A stretch of DNA of 38,107 bases, taken from Candidatus Omnitrophota bacterium (GTDB taxonomy: Bacteria > Omnitrophota > Gorgyraeia > Zapsychrales > Zapsychraceae). Each line of letters starts with the position of its first letter. The stretch's first letter is position 1. Location of the stretch: positions 1 to 38,107 of the forward strand of contig JAGVNC010000021.1 in the NCBI GenBank assembly GCA_020053475.1. The letters run 5' to 3'. The position numbers were made by a program, and so were the translations under genes. The notes under the pieces were generated by a model. That model was not told the DNA's origin and ran no database searches. It worked only from the letters and a program-made list of their open reading frames with translations. Positions 14,513 through 23,847 of the stretch are shown piece after piece.

Positions 14513-16525
14513 ATGACTGAACCAAATCTTCTTAAAGACAACTTCTCGAACTCCATTCAGAAGGGCAAGTTACGTAAAAATTCTAATCCCAAAGGCATGC
14601 CAGGTAAAAATCGTCCCAAGCAGCCCAACGGGAATTGGTTTTTTTGGATTTTGATTGGATTTATGTTCCTGATGCTTTTGAGCCAATCAAGCCCGGTCCC
14701 ACCGATGGGCACATCCAAAGAAATGACGTACAGCGAATTTTATTCACTCCTGGAGACCAATCCTGCAACAGGGAAAATTCAGAAAGTTGAACTGATTGAG
14801 AACACGGAAAACACACTCAAGGGAACGTTAAAAGAAGGAGGGGAGTTTACCCTCCATATTCCCAAAGAGGACCCCAAGCTCCTTGATCTATTACGAAGCA
14901 ATGTCCCAGAATTTAAAGTAGTCCCGCCCCAAACATTCTGGAGCCAAGTCTTTTTTTCGTTCATGCCCATTTTGCTCATCCTTTTTTTCATCTGGTTTCT
15001 TTCTTACCGTGGAGCGCAGATGGGAAATAAAATTTGGTCATTTGGGAAATCCCGCGCCAAGATGAACAACAATGATAAAAACTGTATCAATTTTAATGAT
15101 GTGGCCGGCGTGGATGAAGCGAAAGAAGAACTTCAAGAAGTCATCGAATTCTTAAAAGATCCCAAAAGATTTCAACGCCTCGGAGGGAAAATTCCCAAAG
15201 GCGCTCTTCTAATCGGCCCGCCGGGAACAGGCAAAACTCTTTTGGCCAAAGCGGTGGCGGGAGAAGCCGGAGTTCCATTTTTTTCGTTAAGCGGTTCGGA
15301 CTTTGTGGAAATGTTTGTCGGTGTCGGGGCATCGCGTGTCCGTGATTTGTTTGAACAAGGTCGGCGTGCTTCCAAGGCTTCCGGCAAGGGAGCGATTATT
15401 TTTATTGATGAAATCGATGCGGTGGGGCGTTTACGTTTTGCCGGCATCGGCGGCGGCAATGACGAGCGCGAGCAAACCCTCAACGCGCTTTTAGTCGAGA
15501 TGGACGGGTTTACCAACCAAGAAGGGTTGATCCTGATTGCCGCAACCAACCGGCCTGACACGTTAGATCCCGCATTGTTACGCCCGGGGCGTTTTGACCG
15601 CCGTGTCGTCGTTGGATTACCGGATATCAATGGACGAGAAGGAATTTTGAAGGTCCATACCAAAAATATTAAAATGGGCACTGATATCAACCTGCGCAAA
15701 ATTGCTCAACAAACCGTTTATTTTTCGGGCGCTGATTTAGCCAACGTCTGTAACGAAGCGGCTCTGCTCGCGGCTCGCAAGAATAGAGATGCTGTCGGCC
15801 AAGCCGATTTTTTGGCGGCCGTTGAACGCGTCACCATGGGGCCGGAAAAGAAAAGCTACCAGACCTCTCCCAAAGAAAAAGCAATGACCGCTTATCATGA
15901 AGCAGGCCACGCGCTTTTGTCGCTTTTGATTGACGAGGTCGATACATTTACGAAAGTTTCCATTATTCCTCGCGGCATGGCCGGAGGATATACCCTGACA
16001 CCTCCGACGGAAGATAAGCATTATTACAACCGGAAAGAACTCATGGGGCAAATGACGCTTCTGTTGGGAGGATTGGTCGCTGAAGAATTACATGTCGGTG
16101 ATACATCGACAGGTGTTTCCAACGATTTGCAAAAGGTCAGTCAGATTGCCCGTGCGATGGTCTGTCAATTTGGAATGAACGGCAAATTAGGTAAATTATC
16201 ATATGGTCAACACCAACAACAAATGTTTTTGGGCCGAGATTTCTTGGAGCAAAAAGAGTACAGTGAAGAAACGGCACGCCAGATTGATGAAGAGGTCCGC
16301 CAAATTGTTCTCGAGACTTATGAACGTGCCAAAAAATTGCTTTCGGAGCAAAAAGAAAAACTCGATAAATTAGCCCAGCGTCTCATCGAAAAAGAAACCA
16401 TTGATATTGACGAGGCGACAGAGCTTTTAGGCATGGCCCCAATAAAATCCCATGATCCCAAGCCACCGATCAATCAAATTATTCCCACAGGCCCAGAGAC
16501 GCCGAACAATCTCCCTTCGGCATAA
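14513..16525 (+). CDS. ftsH: ATP-dependent membrane zinc metalloprotease FtsH
   Basis: FtsH extracts and degrades membrane and regulatory proteins. The 670 residues are arranged as: a basic, Asn/Pro-rich N-tail (1-40, longer than usual), TM1 (41-58), a periplasmic domain, TM2 (145-164), an AAA+ domain with Walker A GPPGTGKT (235-242), pore FVG (268-270), Walker B IIFIDEID (295-302) and [10 protein letters not shown], then the protease with HEAGH (462-466) and the third zinc ligand Asp538 in SNDLQK, and a C-terminal coiled region ending in a Pro-rich tail. All catalytic residues are intact. It has its own promoter; the folP frame begins inside its 3' end. Confidence 0.97.
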   Translation: MTEPNLLKDNFSNSIQKGKLRKNSNPKGMPGKNRPKQPNGNWFFWILIGFMFLMLLSQSSPVPPMGTSKEMTYSEFYSLLETNPATGKIQKVELIENTENTLKGTLKEGGEFTLHIPKEDPKLLDLLRSNVPEFKVVPPQTFWSQVFFSFMPILLILFFIWFLSYRGAQMGNKIWSFGKSRAKMNNNDKNCINFNDVAGVDEAKEELQEVIEFLKDPKRFQRLGGKIPKGALLIGPPGTGKTLLAKAVAGEAGVPFFSLSGSDFVEMFVGVGASRVRDLFEQGRRASKASGKGAIIFIDEIDAVGRLRFAGIGGGNDEREQTLNALLVEMDGFTNQEGLILIAATNRPDTLDPALLRPGRFDRRVVVGLPDINGREGILKVHTKNIKMGTDINLRKIAQQTVYFSGADLANVCNEAALLAARKNRDAVGQADFLAAVERVTMGPEKKSYQTSPKEKAMTAYHEAGHALLSLLIDEVDTFTKVSIIPRGMAGGYTLTPPTEDKHYYNRKELMGQMTLLLGGLVAEELHVGDTSTGVSNDLQKVSQIARAMVCQFGMNGKLGKLSYGQHQQQMFLGRDFLEQKEYSEETARQIDEEVRQIVLETYERAKKLLSEQKEKLDKLAQRLIEKETIDIDEATELLGMAPIKSHDPKPPINQIIPTGPETPNNLPSA

Positions 16526-17435
16526 CGTTTCGACATCAGCGTTATCCGCCTCTTTTTTTGTTAATCGGGATCCTTATTCGTTATCGTTACGATCCGGCAT
16601 TCTCCCTTTAGGCCGTCGAACCAAAATCATGGGCATTATCAATGTCACGCCCGATTCTTTTAGTCAAGATGGCTGCCTAAAAAACTCGCGTGATTTTGTC
16701 AAAAAAGCGATCGCTCTGGCGTCGCGCCATGTTCGCGAAGGGGCCGATATTTTAGATGTGGGAGGGGAGTCTTCCCGTCCAGGAGCGCGCCGTATTTCTG
16801 CGCAGGAAGAAATTGACCGCGTGATTCCTGTTATTCACCATTTATCAAAAAGATTTTTTCTCCCAATTTCCATTGATACGTATAAAGCGAGTGTGGCCCA
16901 CGAAGCCCTCAACGCCGGCGCCACGATCGTCAACAATATCCGGGGGACAGATGGGGATGAGAAACTCTTAAAGGTTGTTAAGGAATTGGATGCGGCTATC
17001 ATCCTCATGCATATTCGCGGAACGCCCCGGACAATGCAAAAAAACATTTATTATAAAGACTTAATCGGAGAGGTTGTGTTTTCGTTGCAAAAGTCTCTAG
17101 AAAAATGCTTGGAAATCGGTATTAAATCAGATAAGATAATCATTGATCCTGGCATCGGATTTGGGAAATCCGCAGATCACAATTTAGAAATCCTGAACCG
17201 CTTAGATGAACTTAAATTATTGCACCGACCGCTTATGATTGGGACGTCCCGTAAATCCTTTATCGGGGAGGTTTTAGATACAGACGTCAATCAACGTCTG
17301 TACGGAACGCTAGCGACGGTATGTGCCAGTATTCTCAAAGGGGCGCATATTGTCCGCGTTCATGACGTTAAGCCAACAAAAGAGGTGGCACTCATGGCCG
17401 ATGCTATCCTTCATCAATCCTCAGCGCCAGAATAA
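16452..17435 (+). CDS. folP: Dihydropteroate synthase FolP
   Basis: FolP joins p-aminobenzoate to the pterin pyrophosphate in folate synthesis. The TIM-barrel signatures are IMGIINVTPDSFSQDG (first pterin motif), ILDVGGESSRPGA, DTYKASVAHEALNAGATIVNNI, IIIDPGIGFGKSADHNLEIL, IGTSRKSFIG and a final RVHDVKP. The start is uncertain. The first 24 codons from 16452 lie inside ftsH and look non-homologous; residues from about 41 (DPYSLSLRSGILPLGRRTKIMG) match the normal N-terminus. No in-frame ATG or GTG lies between the ftsH stop and the ATG at 16629, which is too late. A rare start codon, the long overlap, or an indel in the T-run at 16552-16559 are possible. Confidence 0.92.
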   Translation: MIPSHRSIKLFPQAQRRRTISLRHNVSTSALSASFFVNRDPYSLSLRSGILPLGRRTKIMGIINVTPDSFSQDGCLKNSRDFVKKAIALASRHVREGADILDVGGESSRPGARRISAQEEIDRVIPVIHHLSKRFFLPISIDTYKASVAHEALNAGATIVNNIRGTDGDEKLLKVVKELDAAIILMHIRGTPRTMQKNIYYKDLIGEVVFSLQKSLEKCLEIGIKSDKIIIDPGIGFGKSADHNLEILNRLDELKLLHRPLMIGTSRKSFIGEVLDTDVNQRLYGTLATVCASILKGAHIVRVHDVKPTKEVALMADAILHQSSAPE

Positions 17436-17441
17436 ACCCTT

Positions 17442-18239
17442 ATGAATTTTTTCATTATTTGGGATTACGTTAAACCGACCATTGAGATCCTCATTTTATG
17501 GATGGTGTTTTATAAAGTCCTGGTTTTTTTCGAGGGAACACGCGCCTTTCAGGTTTTAAAAGGGTTGACCTATCTTTTATTTGCTTTTCTTGTGTCCCAA
17601 CTAGCTGGATTGGATACCCTGAATTGGCTCTTAACAAAATTCTTTGGGATTTCGATTCTTGCCTTGCTGATTCTTTTTCAACAGGAGCTTCGTCATGGGC
17701 TTGCCCGCTTAGGCCAACAGCATTTGTTTAGTGTCAGCCTGGAAGAATCCGAAATTGTGGCGGTCATTGAAGAGTTAAGCAAGGCGGTCCACCGTTTGTC
17801 TCGTCAAAAAATTGGATGTCTGATTGCGCTAGAGCGTGAAACGCGTCTGATCACCTACATTGAGAGCGGGATCCCCATTGATGCCAAAATCTCAACGGAA
17901 CTCATCCAAAGCCTTTTTACACCAACGACACCCCTGCATGATGGGGGCGTCATTATGCGGGCTGACCGCGTTGTTTCCGCGGCCTGTCTTTTTCCATTGT
18001 CCGACAATCAAAACTTAAGTAAAATTATTGGAACCAGGCATCGGGCGGCCTTAGGACTGACCGAGCAAACGGATGCCATTGTCCTCATGGTCTCGGAGGA
18101 AACGTGTGAAATTTCTGTCGCGGTCGATGGGCGGTTTATTCCAATTATGAACGAAGAGCGTTTAGTGAATATTCTCAAAGACCTTTTATTAAGCCCCACA
18201 CAATCAAAGACAAAAAATGAAAAAATTGTTAACGCATAA
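17442..18239 (+). CDS. cdaA: Diadenylate cyclase CdaA
   Basis: CdaA makes c-di-AMP from two ATP at the membrane. The 265 residues have three N-terminal transmembrane helices (about 10-80, with ILALLILFQQELR leading into the cytosol) and a DAC domain. The two nucleotide motifs are recognisable: TPLHDGGVIM, where the usual DGA is DGG, and GTRHRAALG with the RHR intact; SEETCEISVAV follows where SEETG is usual. Both substitutions are small but lie close to the ATP site. It is followed by an overlapping 37-codon remnant of cdaR, its normal regulator gene. The order folP-cdaA-cdaR is a common arrangement. Confidence 0.93.
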   Translation: MNFFIIWDYVKPTIEILILWMVFYKVLVFFEGTRAFQVLKGLTYLLFAFLVSQLAGLDTLNWLLTKFFGISILALLILFQQELRHGLARLGQQHLFSVSLEESEIVAVIEELSKAVHRLSRQKIGCLIALERETRLITYIESGIPIDAKISTELIQSLFTPTTPLHDGGVIMRADRVVSAACLFPLSDNQNLSKIIGTRHRAALGLTEQTDAIVLMVSEETCEISVAVDGRFIPIMNEERLVNILKDLLLSPTQSKTKNEKIVNA

Positions 18240-18330
18240 TTTAACGCTGAAGATCGTCGCCTTAGGATTAGCGATTATTACATGGCTTTACGTCAACGGA
18301 GAATTACGCCGCATTACCCCCATTGAATAA
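18217..18330 (+). CDS. cdaR: YbbR/CdaR N-terminal anchor only (37 residues)
   Basis: Too short for routine gene calling, but the frame is clear. MKKLLTHNLTLKIVALGLAI plus ITWLYVNGELR is the typical YbbR-protein N-terminus, a basic start followed by one membrane helix ending in WLYV. A normal CdaR then has several YbbR repeats outside the membrane; here a TAA follows after RRITPIE and no YbbR repeat is encoded in the 48 bases before pdxJ. The ATG overlaps cdaA by 23 bases. Either the gene is degraded or the anchor alone survives as a small CdaA partner. Confidence 0.65.
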   Translation: MKKLLTHNLTLKIVALGLAIITWLYVNGELRRITPIE

Positions 18331-18378
18331 TTGCCAGCGCCATTATTTTCCCTCACGCTCAAACGAAAGGACTAGCGT

Positions 18379-19110
18379 GTGCCTTTATTAGGTGTCAATA
18401 TCGACCATGTAGCCACTCTTCGTCAAGCCAGGCGAGAATTTGAACCAGACCCTGTGTTGGCGGCATGGATCTGCGAACAAGCCGGTGCGGACAGCATTGT
18501 CGCCCATTTACGGGAAGATCGCCGACATATCAATGAGAGTGATATTCGCCGGTTGAAACGTAGCGTGCGGACACGCTTTAATTTAGAGATGTCTCTTAAT
18601 CCCGAGATCCTCGAGATTGCTTGCCGGATTAAACCGGACCAAGCAACATTTGTTCCAGAAAAAAGGCAAGAAATCACAACGGAGGGAGGATTGGACGTTG
18701 TCCGCCATTTTAGCCGCATCCAAAAAGCCGTCCGTCAATTACACCAAAAAAATATTGAAGTCAGTTTATTTATTCACGCGGACAAGCGCATGATTGACAA
18801 GACACACCAGGCCGGAGTCAACATCATTGAATTACATACTGGATCTTATGATCAGGCCAAGTCCAAGTCCAGTCGGCTGCGCGAACTAAGAAAACTCACG
18901 GACATGACACACTATGCCCGGCAATTAGGATTAACAGTGAATGCCGGCCATGGGCTCAAATACAATAACACCGCTGCTGTCGCGCGTATTCGCGGCATGC
19001 ACGAATTAAACATCGGGCATTCGATTGTTTCGCGCGCCGTATTGATCGGACTAGATAAAGCCGTTAGAGAAATGGCCCGCATTGCCCATGGGGAAGGGAA
19101 ATCGTCATGA
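18379..19110 (+). CDS. pdxJ: Pyridoxine 5'-phosphate synthase PdxJ
   Basis: PdxJ condenses the PdxA product with 1-deoxyxylulose 5-phosphate. The 243-residue TIM barrel begins LGVNIDHVATLRQARR and has VAHLREDRRHI, FNLEMSLNPEIL (catalytic Glu region), VPEKRQEITTEGGLDV, VSLFIHAD, IELHTGSYD, LTVNAGHGLKYNN and LNIGHSIVSRAVLIGL. The start is GTG with AAGGA upstream; its stop overlaps acpS as ATGA. Its partner gene pdxA is at 2921-3820. Confidence 0.96.
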   Translation: MPLLGVNIDHVATLRQARREFEPDPVLAAWICEQAGADSIVAHLREDRRHINESDIRRLKRSVRTRFNLEMSLNPEILEIACRIKPDQATFVPEKRQEITTEGGLDVVRHFSRIQKAVRQLHQKNIEVSLFIHADKRMIDKTHQAGVNIIELHTGSYDQAKSKSSRLRELRKLTDMTHYARQLGLTVNAGHGLKYNNTAAVARIRGMHELNIGHSIVSRAVLIGLDKAVREMARIAHGEGKSS

Positions 19111-19457
19111 TCCTGGGAAACGGCATTGATATTATCGAAATCGAACGAATCCAAAAGGCCATTGATCGCTGGGGCAATCATTTTTTGCATCATGTTTTTC
19201 TCGATGAAGAAATCGCTTATGCCCAAGAAAATAAATTTCCCGTCCAACATTACGCCGCGCGCTTTGCCGCCAAAGAAGCTATCTTTAAGGCGTTTGGGAA
19301 TAAACCGGATATCCGCTGGAAAGACATCAAAATCCTCAATGACGCCAACGGAAAACCTTATGGCGTTATTAATGACAAACACTTTAAGGACAAAATTTAT
19401 TTATCGATTTCTCATACCCATGCTTATGCCGTGGCCCACGCCATTATTACGCAATAA
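19107..19457 (+). CDS. acpS: Holo-[acyl-carrier-protein] synthase AcpS
   Basis: AcpS transfers phosphopantetheine from CoA to acyl carrier protein. The 116 residues have GIDIIEIERI with the magnesium-binding Asp near position 8, AARFAAKEAIFKAFG with the second acidic ligand, IKILNDANGKPYG and the SISHTHAYAVAHAI end. The start overlaps pdxJ by four bases, and the 3' end overlaps the nnrD start region by about 38 bases. Confidence 0.95.
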   Translation: MILGNGIDIIEIERIQKAIDRWGNHFLHHVFLDEEIAYAQENKFPVQHYAARFAAKEAIFKAFGNKPDIRWKDIKILNDANGKPYGVINDKHFKDKIYLSISHTHAYAVAHAIITQ

Positions 19458-20277
19458 CCCCAACGTCCATAAAAACGATTTCGGCCATGTCCTTGTCCTG
19501 GCCGGTTCGAAGAGAATGGTAGGGGCTGCCGCCTTGTGCGGTTTAGCGGCGTTGCGTGCTGGAGCAGGGCTCGTGACCGTTGGGATTCCCAGGAGCCTTA
19601 ACCAAACCATTCAGAAAAAAATCGCCAATGAAATCATGACGTGGCCATTGCCGGAGACAAAAGAGCAATCCTTATCTTTAACAGCGTTGAGTGTCCTGCA
19701 GCGTGCATGGGAAAAATTCGACGCGATTGCCATTGGGCCCGGGGTATCGGTGCACCCTTCAACGCAGAAATTAATTCTTAACATCATTGCCAATTCTCCT
19801 CGGCCGTTGGTGATTGATGCCGATGCTTTAAATGCGTTGCCGGGGCACTTAACCGTCCTTAAAAAGAATCCTACGGCGAAAATTTTAACGCCGCATGCTG
19901 GGGAAATGGCCCGCTTGACACATCAGTCTCAAGCGTTGATTGGGAAAAACAGACAGAAGGTCGCTAAAGACTTTGCCCGTCAATACAGATGCATTCTTGT
20001 TTTAAAGGGGCATCGAACGATCGTTGCCTCTCCGACAGGAACAACGTATACTAATCGTACGGGAAATGCAGGAATGGCCACCGCCGGTAGCGGAGATGTG
20101 TTGACAGGGATGATCGCGGCTTTTTTAGCGCAAGGCCTCCCAGCGTTCGATGCGGCACGCTGGGGATGTTATTTGCACGGCCGCGCCGGAGATTTTGCGG
20201 CCAAAACAAAAACCCCAACGGCCATGATCGCCTCAGACATCATTGACAACATTCCTAAAGCCTTAAGACGTGCATGA
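19420..20277 (+). CDS. nnrD: ADP-dependent NAD(P)H-hydrate dehydratase (YjeF C-terminal type)
   Basis: NnrD repairs hydrated NADH/NADPH. From the ATG at 19420 (another at 19426) it has about 285 residues: VHKNDFGHVLVLAGS, GAAALCGLAALRAGAGLVTV, DAIAIGPGVS, VIDADALNALPG, ILTPHAGEMARL, LVLKGHRTIVASP and TAGSGDVLTGMIAAFLAQG, the ribokinase-like ATP/ADP site. The N-terminal epimerase domain (NnrE) common in bifunctional YjeF proteins is absent. The frame extends much further upstream, but that part is antisense-like reading through acpS in another frame. acpS next to yjeF is a frequent pairing. Confidence 0.92.
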   Translation: MLMPWPTPLLRNNPNVHKNDFGHVLVLAGSKRMVGAAALCGLAALRAGAGLVTVGIPRSLNQTIQKKIANEIMTWPLPETKEQSLSLTALSVLQRAWEKFDAIAIGPGVSVHPSTQKLILNIIANSPRPLVIDADALNALPGHLTVLKKNPTAKILTPHAGEMARLTHQSQALIGKNRQKVAKDFARQYRCILVLKGHRTIVASPTGTTYTNRTGNAGMATAGSGDVLTGMIAAFLAQGLPAFDAARWGCYLHGRAGDFAAKTKTPTAMIASDIIDNIPKALRRA

Positions 20278-20283
20278 TTAACG

Positions 20284-20946
20284 ATGATGGATCAACCGAT
20301 TCGATCAACATTCAAAGCTCCGAACGCAGCAAACCGGGTGCTCTTGCATTCCTGTTGTGCGCCGTGTTCGGGTGAACTGATGGAAGGGATGCTCGAAAGC
20401 GGTATCGACCCGACCATCTTTTTCTATAATCCTAACATTCATCCTCGCCATGAATATGAAATCCGCAAGAATGAAAACATCCGCTTCGCTCAAAAATTAG
20501 GGATCCCGTTTATTGATGCGGATTACGACCGCGACAACTGGTTTAAACGCGTCAAAGGCTTAGAATGGGAACCGGAGCGTGGCAAACGCTGCAGTATGTG
20601 CTTTGACATGCGTTTTGAACGCACAGCGCTTTACGCCAAAGAACATGATTTCAACGTTTTCACCAGCAGTTTGGGGTTGTCGCGTTGGAAAGACATGAAT
20701 CAGATTAATCAGAGCGGCATGCGTGCCGCCAGCCGGTATCCTGGTTTAATTTATTGGACTTACAATTGGCGTAAAGAAGGCGGATCGAAGCGGATGTATG
20801 ACATCGCTAAACGCGAAGGATTCTACCAACAGGAATACTGTGGGTGCGTCTATTCGTTACGGGATTCCAATCTCTGGCGCTTAAGCCAAGGCAAATCCAA
20901 AATAGACTTAGGAAAAAAGTTTTACAATTTTTCCAAAACTTCCTAG
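20284..20946 (+). CDS. queH: Epoxyqueuosine reductase QueH
   Basis: QueH performs the last step of queuosine synthesis in tRNA in organisms without QueG. The 220 residues contain [12 protein letters not shown] (two adjacent cysteines), [21 protein letters not shown], the Arg-Cys-xx-Cys of [21 protein letters not shown], and the Cys-Gly-Cys of [11 protein letters not shown] near the C-terminus, the cysteine pattern of the family. It begins six bases after nnrD. A second methionine follows the first, and the start may be either. Confidence 0.93.
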   Translation: MMDQPIRSTFKAPNAANRVLLHSCCAPCSGELMEGMLESGIDPTIFFYNPNIHPRHEYEIRKNENIRFAQKLGIPFIDADYDRDNWFKRVKGLEWEPERGKRCSMCFDMRFERTALYAKEHDFNVFTSSLGLSRWKDMNQINQSGMRAASRYPGLIYWTYNWRKEGGSKRMYDIAKREGFYQQEYCGCVYSLRDSNLWRLSQGKSKIDLGKKFYNFSKTS

Positions 20947-21071
20947 CCTTTATTTCCCCTAAACTTATTCTTGCTCAAAATTGATGAATTGCTGGTCACG
21001 CCTTAGGAGAAATGCTATACTAAAAAACTAATAAATAGTATTAATATTATATAAAAGAAGGGTTTTGGGCC

Positions 21072-21935
21072 ATGAAAGGTATCATCTTAGCCGGAGGGAA
21101 GGCTACTCGGCTTTATCCGATTACGCGGGGCATTTGCAAACAGTTGCTCCCTGTTTACGATAAGCCGATGATCTATTATCCTTTGTCCGTTCTCATGCTG
21201 GGAGGGATCCGCAATATTCTCATTATTTCCACTCCTCAGGATATTCCTCACTTTGAAAATATTTTTGGAAACGGCAGTCAGCTCGGCTTAACCATTTCTT
21301 ATGCCGTGCAGCCTAAACCGCAAGGCATTGCTCAGGCTTTTCTCATTGCCGAAGAATTTATCGGCAAAGACCCTGTGTGCTTGGTTTTGGGTGATAATAT
21401 TTTTTATGGAGATAAGCTCGCGGACCTTCTGCAAAAAGCGGCTTCGCTCAAAGGGGGCGCTTATATTTTTGCTTATAACGTTCGTGATCCTCAACGTTAC
21501 GGGGTTGCAACATTTAATTCAAAGGGAAGAGTCACGTCCATCGTCGAAAAACCTAAAATCCCGAAATCGTCTTGGGCCATCACGGGGTTATATTTTTATG
21601 ACAACAATGTGATTAAGATTGCCAAATCGTTGAAGCCGTCAGGCCGTGGCGAGCTAGAAATTACGGACATTAACCAAGCCTACCTGAAAAAAGGCCAGCT
21701 CAAAGTCCAGCTCTTAGGCCGGGGATTCGCTTGGTTGGACACAGGGACATATGATTCTCTGATTGATGCATCGGTCTTTATTAAGACCATCGAAGAGCGT
21801 CAAGGATTAAAAATCAGCTGTGTTGAAGAAATCGCCTATCGGCAAAAATTCATCACTAAAAATCAACTCCTGGCATTAGCCCAAGCCATCCCCACAGAAT
21901 ACGGGAATTATTTAAAAAAAATCACCGCCCCATGA
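21072..21935 (+). CDS. rmlA: Glucose-1-phosphate thymidylyltransferase RmlA
   Basis: RmlA makes dTDP-glucose, the first step to dTDP-rhamnose and other deoxysugars. The 287 residues are typical: [18 protein letters not shown] (the usual GSGTRL is GKATRL), [55 protein letters not shown] and [12 protein letters not shown]. It opens the surface-glycan cluster after a 125-base gap with a TATACT at 21014 (no convincing -35). The stop overlaps the next start as ATGA. Confidence 0.94.
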   Translation: MKGIILAGGKATRLYPITRGICKQLLPVYDKPMIYYPLSVLMLGGIRNILIISTPQDIPHFENIFGNGSQLGLTISYAVQPKPQGIAQAFLIAEEFIGKDPVCLVLGDNIFYGDKLADLLQKAASLKGGAYIFAYNVRDPQRYGVATFNSKGRVTSIVEKPKIPKSSWAITGLYFYDNNVIKIAKSLKPSGRGELEITDINQAYLKKGQLKVQLLGRGFAWLDTGTYDSLIDASVFIKTIEERQGLKISCVEEIAYRQKFITKNQLLALAQAIPTEYGNYLKKITAP

Positions 21936-22753
21936 AAAATAAAATCCTGATTGTTGGCAAAGGATACATCGGCACGCATTTAGCGCAGACCCTGCAATGC
22001 CCTGTTTCCGGTCAACGCATTTCATCGTTCAAAGATATTCAACGCCTATTAGATCGATACCGCCCCAACACGATTATCAATTGCATTGGGCATACGGGGA
22101 AACGCAATGTCGATGATTGTGAATTAGAATTAGACCAAACCCTTTCAGCGAATACATTTGTTCCGATCCTTTTGGCGGAAGCCGCTTGGCGCAAAAACAT
22201 CAAGTTCGTCCATATCAGCAGTGGATGCATTTATCATTATAATTACGGGAAACAAGAGCCTATTGATGAAGATCGTATCCCGGACTATTATGATCTATAT
22301 TACAGCCGCACCAAAATTTACGCCGAGAATGTGTTAACCCAAATGGCCAAGCGCCGCAATATTCTGATCGCCCGCGTTCGTGTTCCTTTAGACGACGCGC
22401 CGCATCCCAAAAATCTTCTCACCAAACTCATTCGTTACCAAAAAATCATTGACGTCCCCAACTCTGTAACGTATCTGCCGGAATTTGTTAACGCCATGAA
22501 ACATTTGCTGCGTTTGAATGCGGAAGGGATTTATAATATCGTTCTAAAAGACGCTCTGTACTACCCCGATCTTCTAACCCTTTACCAAAAATATGTGCCG
22601 GATTATCGGTTTAAGGTAATCCCTCTAAGAAATTTGGAATTGGTGCGTACAAACCTTGTGATGTCAGCACGCAAGTTGGCCAATTCCGGGTTTCACGTTT
22701 CATCAACCAAAGACATCTTAAAAAAATGCGTTCAACGTTACGTAAAGTCCTGA
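21932..22753 (+). CDS. NAD-dependent sugar-nucleotide reductase/epimerase (RmlD-like)
   Basis: This is a 273-residue short-chain-dehydrogenase-like protein: Rossmann start [23 protein letters not shown], the catalytic Ser region [12 protein letters not shown] and YxxxK in [11 protein letters not shown]. It resembles RmlD and the reductase half of plant rhamnose synthases more than the 4,6-dehydratases. Between rmlA and rmlB the expected job is reduction of a dTDP-4-keto sugar. No rmlC (3,5-epimerase) is present in the window, so the final sugar could be rhamnose (rmlC elsewhere) or another 6-deoxyhexose. Confidence 0.8.
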   Translation: MKNKILIVGKGYIGTHLAQTLQCPVSGQRISSFKDIQRLLDRYRPNTIINCIGHTGKRNVDDCELELDQTLSANTFVPILLAEAAWRKNIKFVHISSGCIYHYNYGKQEPIDEDRIPDYYDLYYSRTKIYAENVLTQMAKRRNILIARVRVPLDDAPHPKNLLTKLIRYQKIIDVPNSVTYLPEFVNAMKHLLRLNAEGIYNIVLKDALYYPDLLTLYQKYVPDYRFKVIPLRNLELVRTNLVMSARKLANSGFHVSSTKDILKKCVQRYVKS

Positions 22754-23739
22754 TAACCGGTGGGGCCGGTTTTATCGGCAGCGAACTCGTCCGCCAGGGC
22801 GTGGCGAAAGGCTACGGGATCGTCGTTGTTGACAAATTAACCTACGCCGGCGATTTAGAACGCTTGGCGTCGGTGAAGGGCAAATTCATTTTGCACCGGA
22901 TCGACATCGCCAACGCGAAAGCCTTAAATTTAATTTTTACCCGCCACCGAATTGACCGCATTATTCATGCCGCCGCCGAAACGCATGTGGACCGCAGCAT
23001 CCTGGATGTTACGCCGTTTATTCAAACAAACGTGATCGGCACACAAAACTTGATCAATTTGGCCCGTCGACACAATGTCAAAAAATTTTTGCACGTTTCA
23101 ACCGATGAAATTTATGGAGAGAGTGTCAAAGGCCGGTTCAAAGAAACAGACTCCTTAAGGCCCAATAATCCTTACGCGGCCACCAAAGCGTCGGCCGAAA
23201 TGCTCGTTCGCGCGGCAATCCGTACGTATCAATTGCCGGCAATCATTATCCGCCCCGCGAATAATTATGGGCCATGGCAATACCCGGAAAAATTTATTCC
23301 CGTGATTATTCTCAAGATATTGCGCGGTGAAAAAATCCCTGTTTATGGAAAAGGCAAACAAATCCGCGAATGGCTTCACGTCAGCGACTGCGCGAAGGCC
23401 ATTGATACCATCCTTCATCAAGGGAAGATAGGGGAGACATACAATATCGGCAGTTATTTCGAACGAAACAACTTAACGACCGCTCGCACGATCCTCAAAG
23501 AGTTGGGGAGGGATGATCGAAGCATCCAATTCGTCCAGGACCGGCCCGGCCATGATTTTCGTTATTCCGTGGATTGCACGAAGATTAGGAAGTTAGGATG
23601 GCGACCTTTGTTGACGTTTACCCAAGGCATCCGGCAAACAATCTTCTGGAATTTGAATCATAAACAATGGCTGGAACAAAAATTAACTCATTTACAGGAT
23701 TATTGGAAAAAAGTTTACCATGAAGCCCAACGGGCTTAA
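22726..23739 (+). CDS. rmlB: dTDP-glucose 4,6-dehydratase RmlB
   Basis: RmlB converts dTDP-glucose to dTDP-4-keto-6-deoxyglucose. The 337-residue protein has TGGAGFIGSE (11-20), DKLTYAGDLERL (the signature of dTDP-glucose dehydratases), AAETHVDRSI, STDEIYG with the catalytic Asp127-Glu128, PYAATKASAE with Tyr150 and Lys154, and RPANNYGPWQYPEKFIP. The C-terminal HDFRYSVDCTKI segment is also family-typical. It overlaps the previous gene by 28 bases. Confidence 0.95.
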   Translation: MRSTLRKVLITGGAGFIGSELVRQGVAKGYGIVVVDKLTYAGDLERLASVKGKFILHRIDIANAKALNLIFTRHRIDRIIHAAAETHVDRSILDVTPFIQTNVIGTQNLINLARRHNVKKFLHVSTDEIYGESVKGRFKETDSLRPNNPYAATKASAEMLVRAAIRTYQLPAIIIRPANNYGPWQYPEKFIPVIILKILRGEKIPVYGKGKQIREWLHVSDCAKAIDTILHQGKIGETYNIGSYFERNNLTTARTILKELGRDDRSIQFVQDRPGHDFRYSVDCTKIRKLGWRPLLTFTQGIRQTIFWNLNHKQWLEQKLTHLQDYWKKVYHEAQRA

Positions 23740-23756
23740 GCCTGTGGGCGGAATCC

Positions 23757-23835
23757 TGGACCAAAAGTCCATGGATAAAAAGTGGGTCCTTCGTTTCACT
23801 CACTTCGTGCTGAGCACTCAGCGCGAAGTAGGACC
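23757..23835. repeat. Cluster of palindromes after rmlB
   Basis: TGGAC-CAAAA-GTCCA (23757-23771) is followed by a 51-base stem-loop (23785-23835) with outer arms GGTCCT/AGGACC and inner arms GCTGA/TCAGC. A further imperfect palindrome centred on GGCTTAAGCC lies at the very end of rmlB. No T-run is present. It fills the 108-base gap before the next glycosyltransferase and is read in frame without a stop from 23782, so an upstream start is possible in principle. Confidence 0.55.
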
Positions 23836-23847
23836 AAAAGGGGAGCA

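Noticed and set aside
19126-19419. A long N-terminal extension of NnrD (possible NnrE domain)
   Set aside because: The extension is acpS read in another frame, without epimerase motifs; AcpS is clearly coding there.
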